Source: Antedon mediterranea (lineage: Eukaryota; Echinodermata; Crinoidea; Comatulida; Antedonidae). Taken from it: a stretch of 64,000 nucleotides of DNA. Within the stretch, counting starts at the first letter, position 1. Each line of letters begins with the position of its first letter. Shown here piece after piece: positions 14,801-29,800 of the stretch. The stretch is from contig NC_092672.1 in assembly GCF_964355755.1 (NCBI RefSeq), forward strand, positions 29,074,501-29,138,500, read 5' to 3'. The position numbers were made by a program, and so were the translations under genes. The notes beneath the pieces are model-generated. The model saw only the letters and a list, made by a program, of their open reading frames with translations, did no database searches and had not been told where the DNA came from.

Positions 14801-17800
14801 CTGTTTGATGTCGAATGCAATCCAGAAGCTGACAGTGTATTTCCATTGGGTGAATCGAATATTACATGCGTTGCAAGAAGTAGCGATGGCGGTTACATCT
14901 CTTGTTTATTTCCAGTAGTTGTTCTTGGTAAGTTACGATTCGTCACTCAAGTACTTTTATAACGTTAGTCTAGCTTGTTTCCAAGATTATCCATCCCTCT
15001 GAAGATAATATGCCAGTGCCATTTTTGGATCAACGCTTTTGAAGCGACTCCCATCATGTGACTAAATGACGAAAATGTTTGTGCATGCGCCGGGCATGGT
15101 AGTTAAACTATATGAAAGTGTTTTTTTTTGTTAATCTAGAATGTTCTAATCGTCTGGGCTTCAGTTGTTATGTTTTCCTGTCTGACAAACGTACGTTCAG
15201 TGAGTCTCGAGAGGAATGTCAAAATATTGGAACCGACCTCGCCATCTTAAAATCTAGAGAAGAGATTGAATTTGTTACTTCAAGATTGAGTGTTGATTTA
15301 GTAGGTGATACGTCAGCATTCATTGGAATGGATGACATTGACGCAGAGAGTAATTGGATCTGGGTAGATGGAGAACATGTTGATGGGGCGGAATTGTGTA
15401 AGTACGTGAATCCGCTGAACATTATGTTTTAAAGTTAAAAACTATGGTCGTCGGTCAGCAGCAGTTCTTTTTTATAAATAATCAGCCGCCTTTAAACGTG
15501 AGTGGAAATTGCCGGGGTTTCACGTAGATTAAATGCATTAAAAACACTATCATAAAGTAAACAACATATATAAAACACAATCATTCTAACAAGTCTTGTT
15601 ACGTCTTGACAATATAGAATTTCTTTTTAGTTTGGAAAAGTGGAGAACCAGACAACAAAAACAACCAAGACTGTGGCTTATTGCTTGATGAAGGGTTATG
15701 GAGTGATAACTCATGTACAAGAAAATTTGCTGCAATATGTGAAGGAGGTAACGTACACATACGAGAATAGTATGCATTCAAAATAGGCACGTTCCATACC
15801 TATATTACGAACAGATTGTCTACAAATGAGGTTCGATCCTGCAGACTCTAACGCCCTCCATACAGCCAGAAAGTATGGTCATGACCATGACTTTTACGAT
15901 TGGTTCCCATTAGAGATGACGTAAACGCAACGCAAGAGAGTTGACAAATGACAGTTCGAATAATACTTCGCTTGTGATTGGTCAAAATCACTTACGTTGC
16001 GCTTACGTCTATAGTGGGAACCAAGCATTAGCGTATTATATTGCTATATTATAAGTATCTTATTTCAATCTTACAGTTGCAGAATTCCCTATTATCACGT
16101 GTCCAGGAGCATCGGCTTTTGCCCGAGAAGGCACATTAACTGCTAAAGTATCATGGGATACTCCAGTAGTTAACGATACCATGGGTAGAACATTCGATAT
16201 CGTCTGTGAACCCAAAACAAATTCTGAATTTTCATTGGGCAACAGTAATGTCACGTGTGTAGCAACCGCAGGAGACGGCGAAACGGCGTCATGTGATTTT
16301 ATAGCTACTGTTACAGGTTTGAATGTTTTCCCAAACTATAATAATAACTTATAAAACAGTTACGACTCTCTAGTAAAAATAAAGTCCAATGGTTTTATGA
16401 GAGGCCAAAACCGACAAAATTTCAAACGTAAAATGTAGAAGATGCAACAATGAAAATAAAAATAAAAAGCAATTCATATAATGAATAAACATCTCCTGAT
16501 TATTATTTTAGCATGTGACAACAGACTGGAATCGAACTGTTATGTCTTTTTAAATGAAAAGAGAACATTTACCGAATCAAAAGAAGCGTGTCAAGCGATT
16601 GGAGCAGATCTTCTGGTAATTAACTCCCTCGAAGAGAATTCGTTCGTGATGTCAGAAATGGCAATTGAGATGATTGGCGTTGATGCAGCTTTTATTGGGA
16701 TGCAGAGTGATGGCGATGGAGTATGGACGTGGACTGATGGCACTTACGTGGATGGCTCATTCACAAGTAAGTGACTGCGTTACGTTGCCTTCGCGTCAGA
16801 CAAAATGGTAAACTCTGACACCAAAGGAATTTTTGTGCAATTGTAGTTAGAGGTAGGCTACCCTTTTTACAAGAACTTGAGGTGTTTCTAACAGTTTAGA
16901 TACGCTCTTCAATATCTTGACATATTTGAATAGACAACATCATGAGCCTAAACTTCCGAACCAATCATCATTATGATAAGTTATTCCGAGACTCAACAAA
17001 CAACATAAACATAAAAGCATGCCTTTATTTCCAGACTGGAAAACAGGACAACCATATGGTGACGCCGACCATTACTGTGGTTTGATTCACGACGATGGCA
17101 AATGGAGTGAACACGTATGCTCAAAGGAAATGCGAGCTATCTGCGAAACAAGTAAGAAAGAACAACTTTAAACTTGGATTTGTTGATGCTGTAATGGTTC
17201 TGCAACAATACACAAGTTAAATAGTCAAATGTTAAGTATTATTTCTCATATATAAATGATATGTAGGGCTTATTGTTTTCTCTATATAGACACGTCATAT
17301 GCTTTCATGGACTGCCCACGTGACGTTTTAGTTTACGCTGCTCCAAGCGTTAACGGTGCAACTGCATTGTGGGATACACCAAACGTGACTGATCCAAACA
17401 ACCGGGATATGCAAGTGACGTGTGAACCAACATCTGGCTCAGAATTTCTAATTGGTCAGACTGAAGTGATGTGTAGAGCAATGTTTCACCAATCAGAGCA
17501 AGCGCTGTGCTCATTACTCGTGAATGTTGTTGGTAAGATGATAAAAACCAATCACAATTATTCTGATGTTTATAAAAATTTAGACGCGACTATAGGCCTA
17601 CTATAACTAGGTTGTTACAATGGGCTGTTATCAGTGAAGTTACTACAGCATCTCCAGAGAGCTGCAGAATAAAATGTATAACTCTTCAACTGTAATATAC
17701 AAAAATTAGCAAGACAATACTGGAGCCCAAGAGGGTGATATAAGTAAACATCATTTAAGTAACACATAACTGTTACGCTGAACAAGTGTCATATTTGCAT

Positions 17801-20800
17801 ATGAATATTTATGAGTATAATATCGTCTAATTTAGCTATTTCATTTATTTAGTTTGCGAGAATGCATATGAAAATAGTTGCTACAAGTTTATTCAATCAA
17901 AGCAAATATTTGAAAACGCTCGCGACTCTTGCCAAGCAGAAAATGCAGATTTAGCTTCCATAAAATCAGAACCGGAGAGAGATTATATTTCTATCCATCA
18001 AAACGACCAATTAGGTTCTTCTGCTTTAATTGGTTTAAATGGTGTGGATAGTTCTTTGAAATGGATTGATGGCTCACCACTGCTACAAGATGAATTTCAA
18101 GGTATGTTACAATTTTCTAATCTTAAATGACTTTTTGAAACTGCATTAAATATCAGACACATTCAATTATGTTTTTTTAAATTACATTTTATTGTTACGA
18201 TAGACTGGGCGTCGGGCGAACCAAACAGCGACGCTGGTGAAAATTGCGTCACAATGAAAACGAATGGCCAATGGAGAAACGTGAATTGTAATTCTAAAAA
18301 TAGAGCTATCTGTGAAGCTGGTATGTGTTTAGTCAATGTATTACCAATCGATATACTAAATTGCTCTTTGATAAGTTAGAGAACCTACTGAACATAGTTT
18401 CCAGCAATATTGTCTAAAAACTGTAATAAATTAGCATCAGTTTCATTAAACTACTTAAAACAAACATATCTAAGTATTTAATACACGTAGTTTGTATCTC
18501 AATGACTTGCGATAGTCCGTTAAGGTGTACATTATGACCTGCTGCAGAATCAAACACTTTTTTCAAAACTGTTTTGTCAAAGGAATTTATGCATTGCGTC
18601 TCTTATGCCCAAATGATGTCGTCACTCATCTGTCTCCAACTACGGGAATACCAAACTTCAACTATACATTACCAGAGCTGGTAGATCCGCAGGAGAGAAA
18701 GGCACATATTACTTGTGACGTCACTCTTGAGATGCTAGTTGAACTGGGCACTTACAATGTAACGTGTATGGGTATGCCGGACCAAAGTATCTTAGTGGTA
18801 ACATGCTCGTACACAATAATAGTAGAGAGCCGTAAGCATTTACATTATTTCCAATTTCCAATGTTATATGTCCACTATTGGCTCGGGCCAGGACTAAAGA
18901 TATTTACAAGCCTAACCACTTTTTCTAGGTAATTAGTTTTACATATTTAGCTATGTATTTATTCATTCAGAATGACACAAATAGTCGCAGTACTTTTACA
19001 ACATCCTTTACTGTTACAATCGGTACCCATATCATTTTTATAATAGAACCACCACCACCAAAAATGACATGTCCTTCAAGAGCAACTGCCTTCGCCAGAG
19101 AAGGCACAGTATCCGCAGAGGTAACTTGGGAAAATCCTACAGTGAACGACACAGTAGGAAGAACTTTTGATGTCATCTGCGAACCTGAGGCGAATTCGCA
19201 ATTTCCTCTGGGCAAAACAAATGTCACGTGTGTAGGAGAAGCAGACGACGGAGTTACGGCGTCTTGTAGTTTTTTCGCAACGGTTACAGGTACGACATTA
19301 CGTCATATTATGTTTTCTTCGTCATAGTATTGAAGATTTTTATTTGTATGTTTTCTGAAATGACGATTCTGAACTTTTAATAAATAAGGCCAAATGTGTA
19401 GGTCTACTTTAACCTAATTTCCTTCAAAAAGTTACTTTGAAAGTGAATATTATTATTACCAACAAATAGAGAGATTTGTACATGTTTCCGTTATACAAAA
19501 ATGTTTGTTATTGGAAAAAAATGACCGTAATTGTACGGGGAAGACTTTAAATCTTCGAACTCTTGGCAATATTTCAGCCAAAATGCGGTCTAAATTTCTA
19601 ACTTTTCCCGAACTTTTTCAGCCTGCGAGAATAGGTTTGGGACACATTGTTATGTGTTCATGGACGCCAAGAAAACATTCTCTGATTCAAAAGCTGCATG
19701 TCAAGAGATTGGTGCTGAGCTATTGGTCATTGAATCACTCGAGGAGAACGAGTACATAGTCTCCAAACTAGTGTCTGAACTACCTGACTCTGGGTCAATC
19801 TACATCGGCATGGATGACATTCTGGCTGAAGGAGACTGGATCTGGAGCAATGGTGAACACGTGGCAGACTCATTTACTCGTAAGAGTTTTTGTTTTTTAC
19901 ATAAAAAAGTGTGAAAATCTAAAATTGAGTTTATATTTACCGTTGAGTAGTCTAGTAGTCACGAATATCCCCTCCATTTTCCAACTTATATCTACCTTGG
20001 CCAGTAACACACTATGTGTTTAATAACAGATTGGAAATCTGGAGAACCAGACAATTTAAATAACCAAGACTGCGGATTGATATTCAGCGATGGACAGTGG
20101 ACTGACAATCTTTGTTCAAGAGAACGTACATCCATTTGTGAAACAAGTAAGTGACGAAATCAAAAATACGCGGAAGCCGGGCCTATATAGACTCAATAAA
20201 TATAGGATAACGATCTTAATGCGCACGCGCAAATAACACACTGAAACTATTAAATCAGTGTAACTGAAATTATTGTTTAAGTATGCGCAATGATCACAAC
20301 TTAGGTAAACATAAACTAACGTTACAAGATATATAAATAGGTACTGAACATGCATTCATGAATTGTCCTGCTGACGTTGAAGTGCACATCGATCAAACGG
20401 TGACAGGAACTACTGCATCATGGGATACCCCGGTCGTTACTGATCCAAACAACCGGGAACTGCAAGTAGCGTGTGAACCAAGTTCTGGATCAGAGTTTCT
20501 AACTGGTGTAACATCTGTTAAGTGTAGAGCAATGTACGAGCATTCTGAACAAGCTACATGCTCATTCAATGTTCAAGTTACGGGTACGTTACGTCATTGT
20601 TACGCAATGTGACGACATTATTGCAGAATGATTAGTCTGACTCCTTTACTTTACAGTCGTTCTAACGATTCTTCAACTACCACAACTAACAAACACAGAC
20701 AATTTGTTCATTTTTTCATCAGTTTGTGATATAGCATTCATGTCAAGTTGTTACGAGTTCATAAACTCCAAGCAGACGTTTGAAAAGTCACGTGATCTAT

Positions 20801-23800
20801 GCAGAGCACTTAATGCTGACTTTGTTGCAATAGAGACAGAAGCCGAGAGAGACTTTGTCTCTGTCCATCAAAATGATCAATTTAGTTCGTCTGCTTTAAT
20901 TGGTCTGAATGATATTGATGTGGAGAACTCGTGGCGATGGATTGATGGTTCACCACTGTTACAAAATGACTTCCAAGGTTTGTTCATGTTGTTTAATTGT
21001 CTCCTTCGAAAGTTTCAATTGTTTATCAAACATTATTCTGTTTACAGTTACATCATAATATTATGTACTGCTTTCTGTTTGGGAAAATAGACTGGGCATC
21101 AGGAGAACCAAATAACAAAGATCCGGGTGAAGATTGCGTTCTTATGAAAACAAGTGGACAATGGAAAGATGTTCAATGTGACGCACAAAACAGAGCGATA
21201 TGTGAAATTGGTAGGTTTTAGTCAAAGCAGTCTTTGTAATTTACGCAGGTTGGCTTCATGGCAACAAATAGCCTACCTGTACCTCTAAATGTGGTGGGTC
21301 GAAACAACTTACCCGGGCGAGTAAATAACTAAGCCTATGCATGTGTGGTCTCATGGTTATGGATGGATGGCTTGCTTAGGCATGTAAGTTGTGACTTCGT
21401 TTACGCATTTTGTGTGGTCAATATTGTCATTATGCTGCATACCCTGGACTATATGACTACCAACTTGCAACATAGTCATTCAACCAATGTAATGTGGATA
21501 TGTCATAAGAAAGTTAAAAAAACGTAGTTTTACTGTACTATAGTCATCTCTTTGTGAAAGCGCTAGTAACAATCCGTTATACGTGATTGAATAATGAATG
21601 ACGTAACCTAATGAATAAACAGCCATACATAGGAAGTAAGATTTATACTAGGGTGTTCATTACGAGTATGTATCATGCTATTTTAACAAGTCAAAGATGT
21701 TGTAAAATCGTCAGAATATTATTGACCCAACATAATGTTCAAATCAAAATATATTTCAACTAATTAATAGTACTCAATTATTCCTACAGAACTCAATATA
21801 TTGCGGATGTTATGTCCAAGTAGCATTAATGTACTCATAAGTCAATCAGCATCAGGGGGAATTGTTGAATACGATGCTCCTGATCTTATCAACGATCCTC
21901 GTACGCTGGCAGCAACATGTACCCCTCCTTCTGGAACCTTCTTTCCAATTGGTACAACTAATGTGACGTGTACTGGGACACCGGAACAAAGTATACTTCA
22001 AGTTTTTTGTTCATTTGAAGTGACTGTAGAAGGTAGGTTCTATCTAGTACTTTCAAAATCTCATAACACGTGGTACACCGGTTTATTTTTTAACTCAAAT
22101 TATCGACCACGCATCGATAGCCTGATTTTAAATATATGGACATATACGTGACATTCTACTCAACCTCGCTATTCATATTCATATCATCAACAAGCCTTAA
22201 ATTGACTTTAAGACTGAAATAAAGTAACTAGATACCAAATGTTAAATTCTTTTTTTCCACCCTCAGTGTCCGATACTCCATCAATTACATGCCCTTTAAA
22301 GGAAACTGCATTTGCAAGAGAAGGAACGTCGTCTTCCGAGGTCTCTTGGGATAGCCCAGTAGTAAATGACGTTCTTGGAAGATCTTTTGATATCGTTTGC
22401 AGTCACGAGATGTATTCACAGTTCTCATTGGGTGATACCAATGTCACGTGTGTCGCATCATCAGCAGACGGTGCTTCAACGTCTTGTAGTTTTCTGGTAG
22501 TTGTGACAGGTAAGTTATGAAATGTTATAAATATTGTTGATTAAATGTTGCTATATTATTGGTTACGTCGAAACACCCGAAAGATTAGGCTAATTTCGTG
22601 GAACCTAGGAGACTGCAGTTTTCATATAATGTATCAACATTTATCAAGTCGATAAAGAACGATAAAGCATTTTGTTTTTCACCAATATACGCCTATTGAT
22701 CTTATACTCTTAGCTTGTGACATACGATTTGAGTTCAGCTGTTACGTCTTCATGAAAGAGCTGCGAAAGTTTTCTGATTCAAGAGAAGCGTGTCAAGCTA
22801 TCGGAGCAGATCTTCTGGTGATTGATTCAGTAAACGAAAATTCCTTTATAACGGACAGACTAGCCGTTGAGTTTCCAAAGGTAGTTTTTGTATATTTTGG
22901 TATGGATGACAAGGACACTGAAGGCAACTGGAAATGGATCAATGGTGAAAACGTTGGTGATGACTTTCTAAGTAAGTTTTAAAAAAATATTACGGAGACA
23001 CCTTGATTAAAAGTGTTCCGTTAATATGGGTATCCACTGAGTATAAGGACTGGCCGTAGTGCTATAACATAATATATTGCCCTGTAATGAATTTAATTTA
23101 GCTTGCCAACATAATAATACTAAATTAACCTCAACTAAATACTATGATTTGGTATTACACCTTTTATAATTAAGTAATCTCGTCGTCTTCACGATTTTTC
23201 CAATTTGTTTTACTTCTTTTCTTAATAACAGATTATGAAGTTTATTGTCATTTCCTTTTTTGTACTGCAAATAAATATAATACACCATTACTAGTATCTT
23301 ACATTTGTAAGATGGTGGTCCTTTTTCCTCCGGCTGAGGTCTTCACATACTACAAGTACCATCGTGTTAGCATTTTGTTCCATCGTGTGTTGATGATCAC
23401 ATCACGTTTCCAACTATTTTATTAGTAAATTTTCGTAGTTTGAAAATTATCTGAAACACCCCCCCCCCCCCCCCATAAAAACAGTATTCTGTAATGATTA
23501 TATAAAATGAAAATATTCAATATTATGTTATAGATTGGAAAACTGGAGAACCAGATAACGATGATAATCAAGACTGTGGTGTGATTCTTCAAGATGGCCA
23601 ATGGAGTGATAACCTGTGCAACAGATATATTGAATCTATCTGTGAGAAAAGTAAGAACTAGCTTAGCTAGCCAGTACGGATTAAATAGCCTTACGTAATT
23701 TAGTTCAGCAAGTCTTCTCTCAATTAAATTGTTTAAATGAAAGCATCATGTGAACATCAGCTATGAATTGAATTATGTGGTGTATGTATGCATAGCTTGT

Positions 23801-26800
23801 TTCAAATCGAAAGCTTCATATTATTAGATTTGAATTTTGTCTTTGTAATACTTATACGATATTCATAAATGATGCACAAATAAAACCAATGTTAAATCAT
23901 TATTTTCGCATTTCTATTTCTAGAAACTACATATGCTTACATGCAATGCCCAAATGACGTTGTAGTTTATGTTGATAACCTGGTGACTGGTACTACTGCA
24001 TCATGGGATACACCAGTAGTGAATGATCTTTACAATCGCGAGATGCAAGTGATTTGCGAACCCATCACTGGTTCGGAGTTTTTGATTGGTCAAACGATAG
24101 TGACGTGTAGAGCAATATTTGACGAATCAGAAGAAGCGTTATGTTCATTTAGTGTTGATGTCTTCGGTGAGTATTTGTTAAGTAATAAGAAATAAGTAAT
24201 TATATTTTATAACCAACAGCAATTGCGCATGATGTACTAATGGAACATAAACTTTAAATACAAGTTTTAATAGTTTGTACTTTGTACAGCAATACATTTC
24301 TTTTTTTCTCCGGCATGAATGTTACCACACTGGCATTTTTCATTGTTTCATTTAGTTTGCGACATATCATTCGAAGCGAGTTGTTACAAATTGATAAGTT
24401 CTAAGCAAACGTTCCAACAATCACGTGATCTGTGCAGAGCAGACGATGCTGATTTCGTCACTATAGAGACCGAGAAAGAAAGGGACTTTGTTCTGAACGT
24501 TCAATACGAAACGTTTCAATCGTCTGCACTGATCGGATTGAATGACATCGACAATGAGGGGTCATGGACATGGATTGACGGTGGTTCCTTATTACAAGAT
24601 CAATTTCAAGGTGACTTACATATTGCCTCAGAATTGAATAAGGGGCATATGTTGGGGTAACGCATGTTGGGGGCCTATTACAACTGTGGTGCGGGGGCGG
24701 GGTTGGTGTGGAGCTCGACACCGTTCAAGCTGAATGTGCCTATACCCAGCTTATTCGACAAAAAAAGGCTGACGTACGTAAAATTGCGTTGGAAAATACT
24801 ACAACAATAAAATACTGAGTCCATTTGAAGTCTATTTTCCTGTTGTGTTTTCAATGATCCTACATACAAACTAAAATATATTTAACTGTCTTTTTTGTTG
24901 GTATGATTCAGTAAGTGTTCTAATTGTATTCGTCTATAAACATTATTACTAAAACACAGTTTAAATCTGATTTTATATTCCAAGAATGGGCATCAGGAGA
25001 ACCAAATAACAAAGATCCGGGTGAAGATTGCGTTCTTATGAAAACAAGTGGACAATGGAAAGATGTTCAATGTGACGCACAGAACAGAGCGATATGTGAA
25101 TTAGGTAGGAATCCTACTGTAGGTTTCAATTATTTTCAAGTTAAACCAAATAAAAAGTAACAATGTTCCGCAGATAACCACTCCCCAGTCAGCATACCGT
25201 ATTACTTACAATACAATCTTAATTAGTTGGTTGCTTGTGATTTTATTAGAACTCGTTTTTCATATTTTTTACCTCCATCGCTATAATGTAGTCAGGTTTC
25301 GTTTCAAACGTAATAATAATACGTTTATACATATTCATGAGGCGTCTAACAGTAACAGCATCCATTTCAGGATAATCGGTTAGTTACCTAAAAATATTCA
25401 TTAAGAATAAACGATTGCGCCAAATTTCCGGTGCTATTATGTTTCGACTTCAAATTGTCATATATTACGTAATACAACAATCATACAATATGCAAGTTCA
25501 TCATTCGTGGCCATAGTTGGTCAGTTATGCAAGTTATATAAAGTAATTGTAATCATTTCTAATGAAAGTATTAGATATACATATGCTTCTTAGGCCAGAT
25601 ATGATTTGTTTTCCAAATTCTTTCAGAGATGTCAAACTTACGGCTGCAATGTCCGAGTGATATTCAGGAACAAGTTAGTCAAAGAAAATCGGGACAGATT
25701 GTCTATTATAGTGATCCACAATTAGTAGATTCAGAGCAAAGAGATCTATCAATAGATTGTACCACTCTATCTGGAATGACCTTTGACATCGGTGTGACCA
25801 ATGTGACATGTGGTGCTGTCCCGGATGGCAGCATTCTTACTGTGTTTTGTTCTTTTTCGGTTACGATAGAAGGCAAGTTTTAGGAAATCAATGAACTAAA
25901 ATCTTTTAATAAATGTTATAGAAGATTATAAATATTATATATCAGAAAGCGTGATTAATTATATAATATGATTTTTCGTTATAGTTGAGTATATTCCAAC
26001 AATCACGTGTCCAGAAAGAGCAACTGCTTTTGCCAGAGAAGGAACCTCGTCTGCAACAGTCGTCTGGGAATCTCCAATAATCGATGACGCAAATGGCAAA
26101 AGTTTTTACATCGTCTGCGACCAGGAGGCGAATTCACAATTCCAATTAGGGGAAACGAACGTCACGTGTGCAGCAACATTTGAGGATGGTTTAACGATAG
26201 AATGCAGTTTTCCCGTTATAGTAACAGGTACACACTTTTATTCTTCAGTAACAGTGTAGAACCTGTCTATGGTAAATCAATCGTATAATACAAAATTGTA
26301 TAATATACCACGCCATTGCGTCAAACACCATACCGTAATTTTAGGCCTATAAGAACCCTCATGTCATCACTTATAATGCTATTTCATTTTCATATTGTTT
26401 GTTTGTAGCATGCGATATTAGGCTAGAGTTCAGCTGTTACGTTTTTGTGACGTCAAAGATGACATTTTTCGAATCCAAAACAGGATGTCAAGAAATTGGA
26501 GCTGACCTTCTTGTTATTGACTCTGTAGAGGAGAACTCTTTTATCACATCTAGAATGGCTGATGAGGTGCCAGATGCTAATATGGTATACATTGGAATGG
26601 ACGATAGAGACGTTGAAGGTGTTTGGAAATGGATCCATGGCGATATTGTTGGAGAGGATGCGTTTAAAAGTATATGAACATTTGTGTTTCCTTATTAATT
26701 AGGCCTTTTAGGGACACAGCAAACTTTGTTAACTTGTCTACACTACCAAACTTTGGAAAACCTATCTTGCCAGATTCGGAGTTTGTTCATATTTGCTAGT

Positions 26801-29800
26801 AGATACTAGGAAGATATTCCGTGTACGCACAGAAACATGAGTATTCTTGATTAGTACACTATGTTTTAGGAACGGTTTATCTTACAGTTTAAGTTGTACA
26901 AATATTATAAAATGATTACCGTACATAACATGTTTGCTTTTCCGTCAACAGATTGGAAGGAAGGAGAACCAGATAATCTAAACGACCAAGATTGTGGGTT
27001 AATTTTTGATGATGGTTTATGGACAGATAATCTGTGCAGCAGAGATTTTCCATCTATTTGTGAAAAAAGTAAGATATAATAATCTATCATATCTTCATAA
27101 TTTATACAATTTCAAACAATAGATCGACCTAAGGCTACAGTAGTACAAATATAATTATTTGAAAGTTGGAATGTTTTCCTTTTTAGATACTATGTACGCA
27201 TATATGAATTGTCCAGGCGACATCAGGATCGAAATAGATTCAAGTGTTACCGGTGCAGCTGCATCATGGGATACGCCAGTCGTTGTTGATCCGAATAATC
27301 GTGAAATGACGGTAAAATGCGAACCGAGTTCTGGATCAGATTTTCTACTTGGTGTTACATCAGTGACTTGCATAGCTCTTTACGAGGACTCAGAGCAAGC
27401 AATATGTTCATTCAATGTCGAAATTATTGGTAAGTTACGAATACCTGCCATGTGACGTCATATTCGTTTAAATTATCCACACAATACTTTAGGCACAGAC
27501 ATTACCTCCCATGTGACAAGATCCCAAAAGTGTAAACGATAAAACAGAATCAAGTATATGTTGTGTTGTTTCAGTTTGCGAAACCACGTTTGAAGGAAGT
27601 TGCTATAAGTTCATGACCTCTAAAAAGACCTTTCAAGATTCACGTGACCTGTGCAAAGCAGAGAATGCGGACCTTGTGACCATAGAAACAGAAGCTGAAA
27701 GAGACTACATTTCTTTTCTTCAGAACGAGTACCTTGGGTCATCCGCATTAATTGGTCTGAATGACATCGATCAAGAAGGGACGTGGCAGTGGATAGATGG
27801 CTTAGCATTTCACCAAGATGATTTCCAAGGTTTGTTCTGCAGACAATGTTTTACATTACTTATTTAATTAATTTTAGATTCTTCATTTAGTAGTAAATGC
27901 TTTAATTAAAAGTTGCATTTAAACTAAAAAAAATGATTATGATACCTGGAATGTCTAGCCTTATGAAAATTAGGCTAAATCAAATTTACGGAGCACCGTC
28001 TGATATATTAACATTTCTTGTAAACAACAATGCATGGTTTGACATTTTTTTGCCAAATAATTGTTTGGCTTTTACAAACTATTGTCTCGTCTTTCAAGAC
28101 AAACAATGTTTCTTTTTTTTAAAACTATAAACGAAACCGTTATTTGTCTTTCGCAAACAAAGTCTGTCTTTACAAATCATGATTTGTAGGAAACATAATA
28201 TATACTGTAGTGTGTGGGACCGAACAATTCATTTACCCATATTACCAAGAGTTGTACAGATACACTTTTGTTCTTGTAGACTGGGCCTCTGGAGAACCAA
28301 ACGGAGATTCAGGTGAAAACTGCGTCACAATGAAAACGAGTGGACAATGGAAAGATGTCAGTTGTGATTTACAGAACAGAGTTATCTGTGAATTGGGTAT
28401 ACCGTCACAATGTTAACATCTCACACAAACATATTAGGTATGCTGCATAATGAAATGAATGATCTTTTTACGGAAAATAACAAGAATCTAATTTCCTGTT
28501 CTTTACAGATATTCCAAAACTGCAATTATCCTGTCCAGACGACCTAACCAAACTAATCAGCGAAAGTGAAACTGTTGGTTTAGTAGATTACAGTACACCA
28601 GTGTTGGTAGATCCTGATCAGCAACGTGAGGTGACTATTACGTGTGAACCAGAATCAGGAACAGAATTTCCACTTGGTTCTTCTATTGTAACGTGCGGGG
28701 GTGTTCCAGACAGCAGTATACTTACGGCTTACTGTTCTTTTACGGTCACGGTGGAAGGTAAGTTTTAAAAAAGAAATGTACAACACGAGATTTTCAAGAA
28801 AATATGAAACAGGCTTCCAAAATATCTAAGATATAAATAATTATTAAAATAAAGACATTTTAAGTAGCTACAAATAAATAATTTATCATTTATTCTGATA
28901 AAAGAGCTTTTCTTTACTAGTTGCACCAACGCCTATTTTAGTGTGTCCAACGAGTGCTGCCGCTTTTGCCAGAGAACGAACATCGTCTGCAAAAGTTGTT
29001 TGGGAATCTCCAGTGGTGGATGATGTCCTTAAGCGAGAATTTGACATCGTCTGCGATCCTCCCGTAAATTCAGAGTTTCCATTAGGAGACAGCACTGTAG
29101 AGTGTGTAGCAACTACAGATGGCACTCAAGTTTCTTGCAGCTTTTCAGTAACTGTGACAGGTAAACTGGTATTACTGTATATAAGGCAACATACCATGTT
29201 TTATTTGTTTTGTTTTAACAAATAAGTAGACAACACAATAGAAGCAGAATGCTGAAGAGGGTCAAAAGCAGAAAAACGACCTAACCGGGAAGCGATATTT
29301 CTTTTCGTACATAAGTTGGGGACCCCTCGTCAAACGTCACAAAATAAACATGAATATTCATTAGTCATATCAATAAGGTGTGACGTAAGAATTAAGCTAA
29401 CTACAATTCGCTAATGCAAACGATTTCTGTCGAGCCGTCTGTGTAGTCGAGTGGATAAGACTATCTTTACATGTCGATGTATGGGGTTCGATTCCCATGA
29501 GCTACTTCTTTTACTTTATAGTGAGAGACAGATTATTAAGAGGGTTAGGTTTAGTTATATTTAGGAAGTAGTTCGGCTATCTTTCACATGGGGTCCCCAA
29601 CTTATGTACGAAAAAAAAAATCGCAACCGGGAATGGTGTGACCCTCCAATTCCATTGTGTCACAAATAGCTTTTTCAGTATGTTCATTATAGCAAGCTAG
29701 CTTAACCGTTACCACACTAAAGATGAGTTCTATGCCACATTTAAAACGTATTTGGCCAATAACCATGTTTCTATTTTATACTCAATTCAGCGTGTGATAA

